DNA of 24,075 nt from positions 1-24,075 of the forward strand of contig QILH01000040.1 in the NCBI GenBank assembly GCA_003233255.1, in the 5' to 3' direction. The translations under genes and the position numbers were made by a program. Below the pieces are notes generated by a model. It searched no databases and was not told where the DNA came from. It saw only the letters and a list, made by a program, of their open reading frames with translations. Shown one piece after another: positions 23,188 to 24,075 of the stretch; positions within the stretch are counted from its first letter, which is position 1; each line of letters starts with the position of its first letter. Source of the DNA: Gammaproteobacteria bacterium (lineage in GTDB: Bacteria; Pseudomonadota; Gammaproteobacteria; UBA6429; Thiohalophilaceae).

Positions 23188-23688
23188 ATGTTATACCCAG
23201 TCATTAAGGGTGAACCCTTGAAGGAGGATGAAGCGGTAGCCTCTGGTCTGAGTGATCTTGTGGCTGCTGAGAATACATCGATTTTGCCTGCTCTGAATAA
23301 TTTTTATGCGGCATTTAATCAACGTGACGTCGATAAAAGTATTTCGAGCTGGGCACAACAGGATAATGTTGTGATGTGTAATCCAATGGGAGGAATTCGT
23401 CGTGGTATTGCGAGCATTCGTGATGGCTACCAGACCATTATGCTCGGAAATATTACGGTGTATGTTGAATTCTACGATTACGAGCTGATTGAGGCCGCCG
23501 ATATAAGTTATGTGGCGGGTCGCGAGCGTGGTTTTGCCCAGCGTGGTGAGACTCAGTTAGATTTAGACATTCGTACCAGTCGTATTTTTCAGCATATAGA
23601 TGGACGGTGGCAGCAAATCCATCATCACGGTTCGATGACCGATGCAAAGGCCTTACAACGATATCAGGATTTTCTAAATAAGAAATAA
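23188..23688 (+). CDS. NTF2-like (SnoaL/DUF4440-type) protein
   Basis: A cytoplasmic protein of 166 residues with a SnoaL/NTF2-like fold. The fold is seen in the helix I-L-P-A-L-N-N-F-Y-A-A-F-N-Q-R-D-V-D-K, followed by W-A-Q-Q-D-N-V-V-M-C-N-P-M-G-G, G-I-A-S-I-R-D-G-Y, and beta strands ending R-T-S-R-I-F-Q-H-I-D-G-R-W-Q-Q-I-H-H-H-G-S. The last is a recurrent NTF2 motif. The first 25 residues are an extra N-terminal extension. An ideal AAGGAGG ribosome site precedes the ATG. With the shared operator it is probably a MarR-controlled gene; substrate and enzymatic activity, if any, are unknown. Confidence 0.88.
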   Translation: MLYPVIKGEPLKEDEAVASGLSDLVAAENTSILPALNNFYAAFNQRDVDKSISSWAQQDNVVMCNPMGGIRRGIASIRDGYQTIMLGNITVYVEFYDYELIEAADISYVAGRERGFAQRGETQLDLDIRTSRIFQHIDGRWQQIHHHGSMTDAKALQRYQDFLNKK

Positions 23689-23848
23689 TACAGCAGGGCT
23701 TTTCGTCCTGAGTTTAGCCGTGCCGGTGTTAAAAGGATGTGCTTTTTCAGGTAGTTTTGTGTTGAAAAGGCCATCAGGTTTGCAATTCCTTGGATACTTG
23801 TCACACCATGAACTAGTATTTATTGAGTAGTTAATGTGATAATTGATC

Positions 23849-24075
23849 ATGAACGAAAAAAATAGCCAAAATAAAGTACAAACCATCTCGCCGGCACAAG
23901 CAAAAAATCTTCTCGATAGCGAGCCGAAGAGCCTGTTAGTTGATGTGCGTTCGCACATGGAATTTTTATTTATCGGCCATCCGGTGGGTGCGGTACATAT
24001 TCCCTGGATCGATGAGCCGGACTGGGATATCAATCCCAATTTTGTGCGTGAGATACGCCAGCTATTGCTTGGTGG
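23849..24075 (+). CDS. rhodanese-domain protein (partial, cut at window end)
   Basis: Starting at ATG 23849 and running off the end, 75 complete codons are visible. They match the N-terminal part of single-domain rhodaneses: V-Q-T-I-S-P-A-Q-A-K-N-L-L, L-L-V-D-V-R-S-H-M-E-F-L-F-I-G-H-P-V-G-A-V-H-I-P-W. The catalytic Cys loop lies beyond the window. The role would be sulfane-sulfur transfer or thiosulfate handling. No strong ribosome site is visible. This is the last gene here, following a 160-bp gap with no other supported feature. Confidence 0.85.
   Translation, partial: MNEKNSQNKVQTISPAQAKNLLDSEPKSLLVDVRSHMEFLFIGHPVGAVHIPWIDEPDWDINPNFVREIRQLLLG

Noticed and set aside
23674..24039. 121-codon minus-strand frame at the right end
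   Set aside because: It is antisense to the clearly recognisable rhodanese and shows no family.

Overview
This window comes from a gammaproteobacterium of moderate GC. YaiI, CsdA/DeaD, BPSS1780-type, DUF2288, DUF1631 and YhbQ-like GIY-YIG proteins are all typical of that class. SoxB, a SoxH-like metallo-hydrolase homologue, a TusA-like protein and a rhodanese point to a sulfur oxidiser. This is inferred from gene content; no rRNA or species marker is present.

Layout. 1-850: a tandem 33-bp repeat at the window edge, a dispersed palindromic repeat, and yaiI (minus) divergent from the cold-shock helicase csdA/deaD (plus, to 2734). 2735-4840: a second copy of the dispersed repeat, then a minus-strand stretch. 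That stretch holds two very small ORFs, a small ion-channel protein overlapping a signal-peptide ORF without an ATG, and a protein with two carbohydrate-binding-like domains whose 5' end is broken. 4840-7787: a large DUF1631 protein and a double CDGSH iron-sulfur protein. 7816-11246 (minus): a Hanks-type Ser/Thr kinase with one membrane span and a TPR-like extracytoplasmic part, followed by a BPSS1780-family membrane protein whose ribosome binding site can be covered by a hairpin. 11247-13632: a 670-bp gap with a well-formed nested RNA fold, two unrecognised genes, and a 530-bp gap. 13633-16310: Sel1-repeat protein, GIY-YIG protein, an unknown protein, a DksA/TraR zinc-finger protein and a small coiled-coil protein, closed by a clear terminator. 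16316-16988 (minus): a TusA-like protein lacking the catalytic cysteine, and DUF2288. 17101-19185: an OmpR-type response regulator and its sensor kinase. 19420-22091: soxB and a secreted MBL-fold protein with a degraded metal motif. 22225-24075: a bactofilin, a MarR regulator, an NTF2-like protein that shares a palindromic operator with the MarR gene, and the start of a rhodanese cut by the window end.

How the genes may work together. SoxB would release sulfate from SoxYZ-bound thiosulfate in the periplasm, and its MBL neighbour is probably an accessory or binding protein. The TusA-like protein and rhodanese suggest sulfane-sulfur handling in the cytoplasm. The MarR/NTF2 pair looks like a self-contained regulon with one operator before each gene. 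No phage, insertion sequence, CRISPR array, tRNA or rRNA was seen. The strongest candidates for something undescribed are the nested RNA structure at 11735-11800 with the unknown genes after it, the Cys-less TusA, the metal-ligand-poor MBL protein beside soxB, and the SD-masking hairpin before the BPSS1780 gene.
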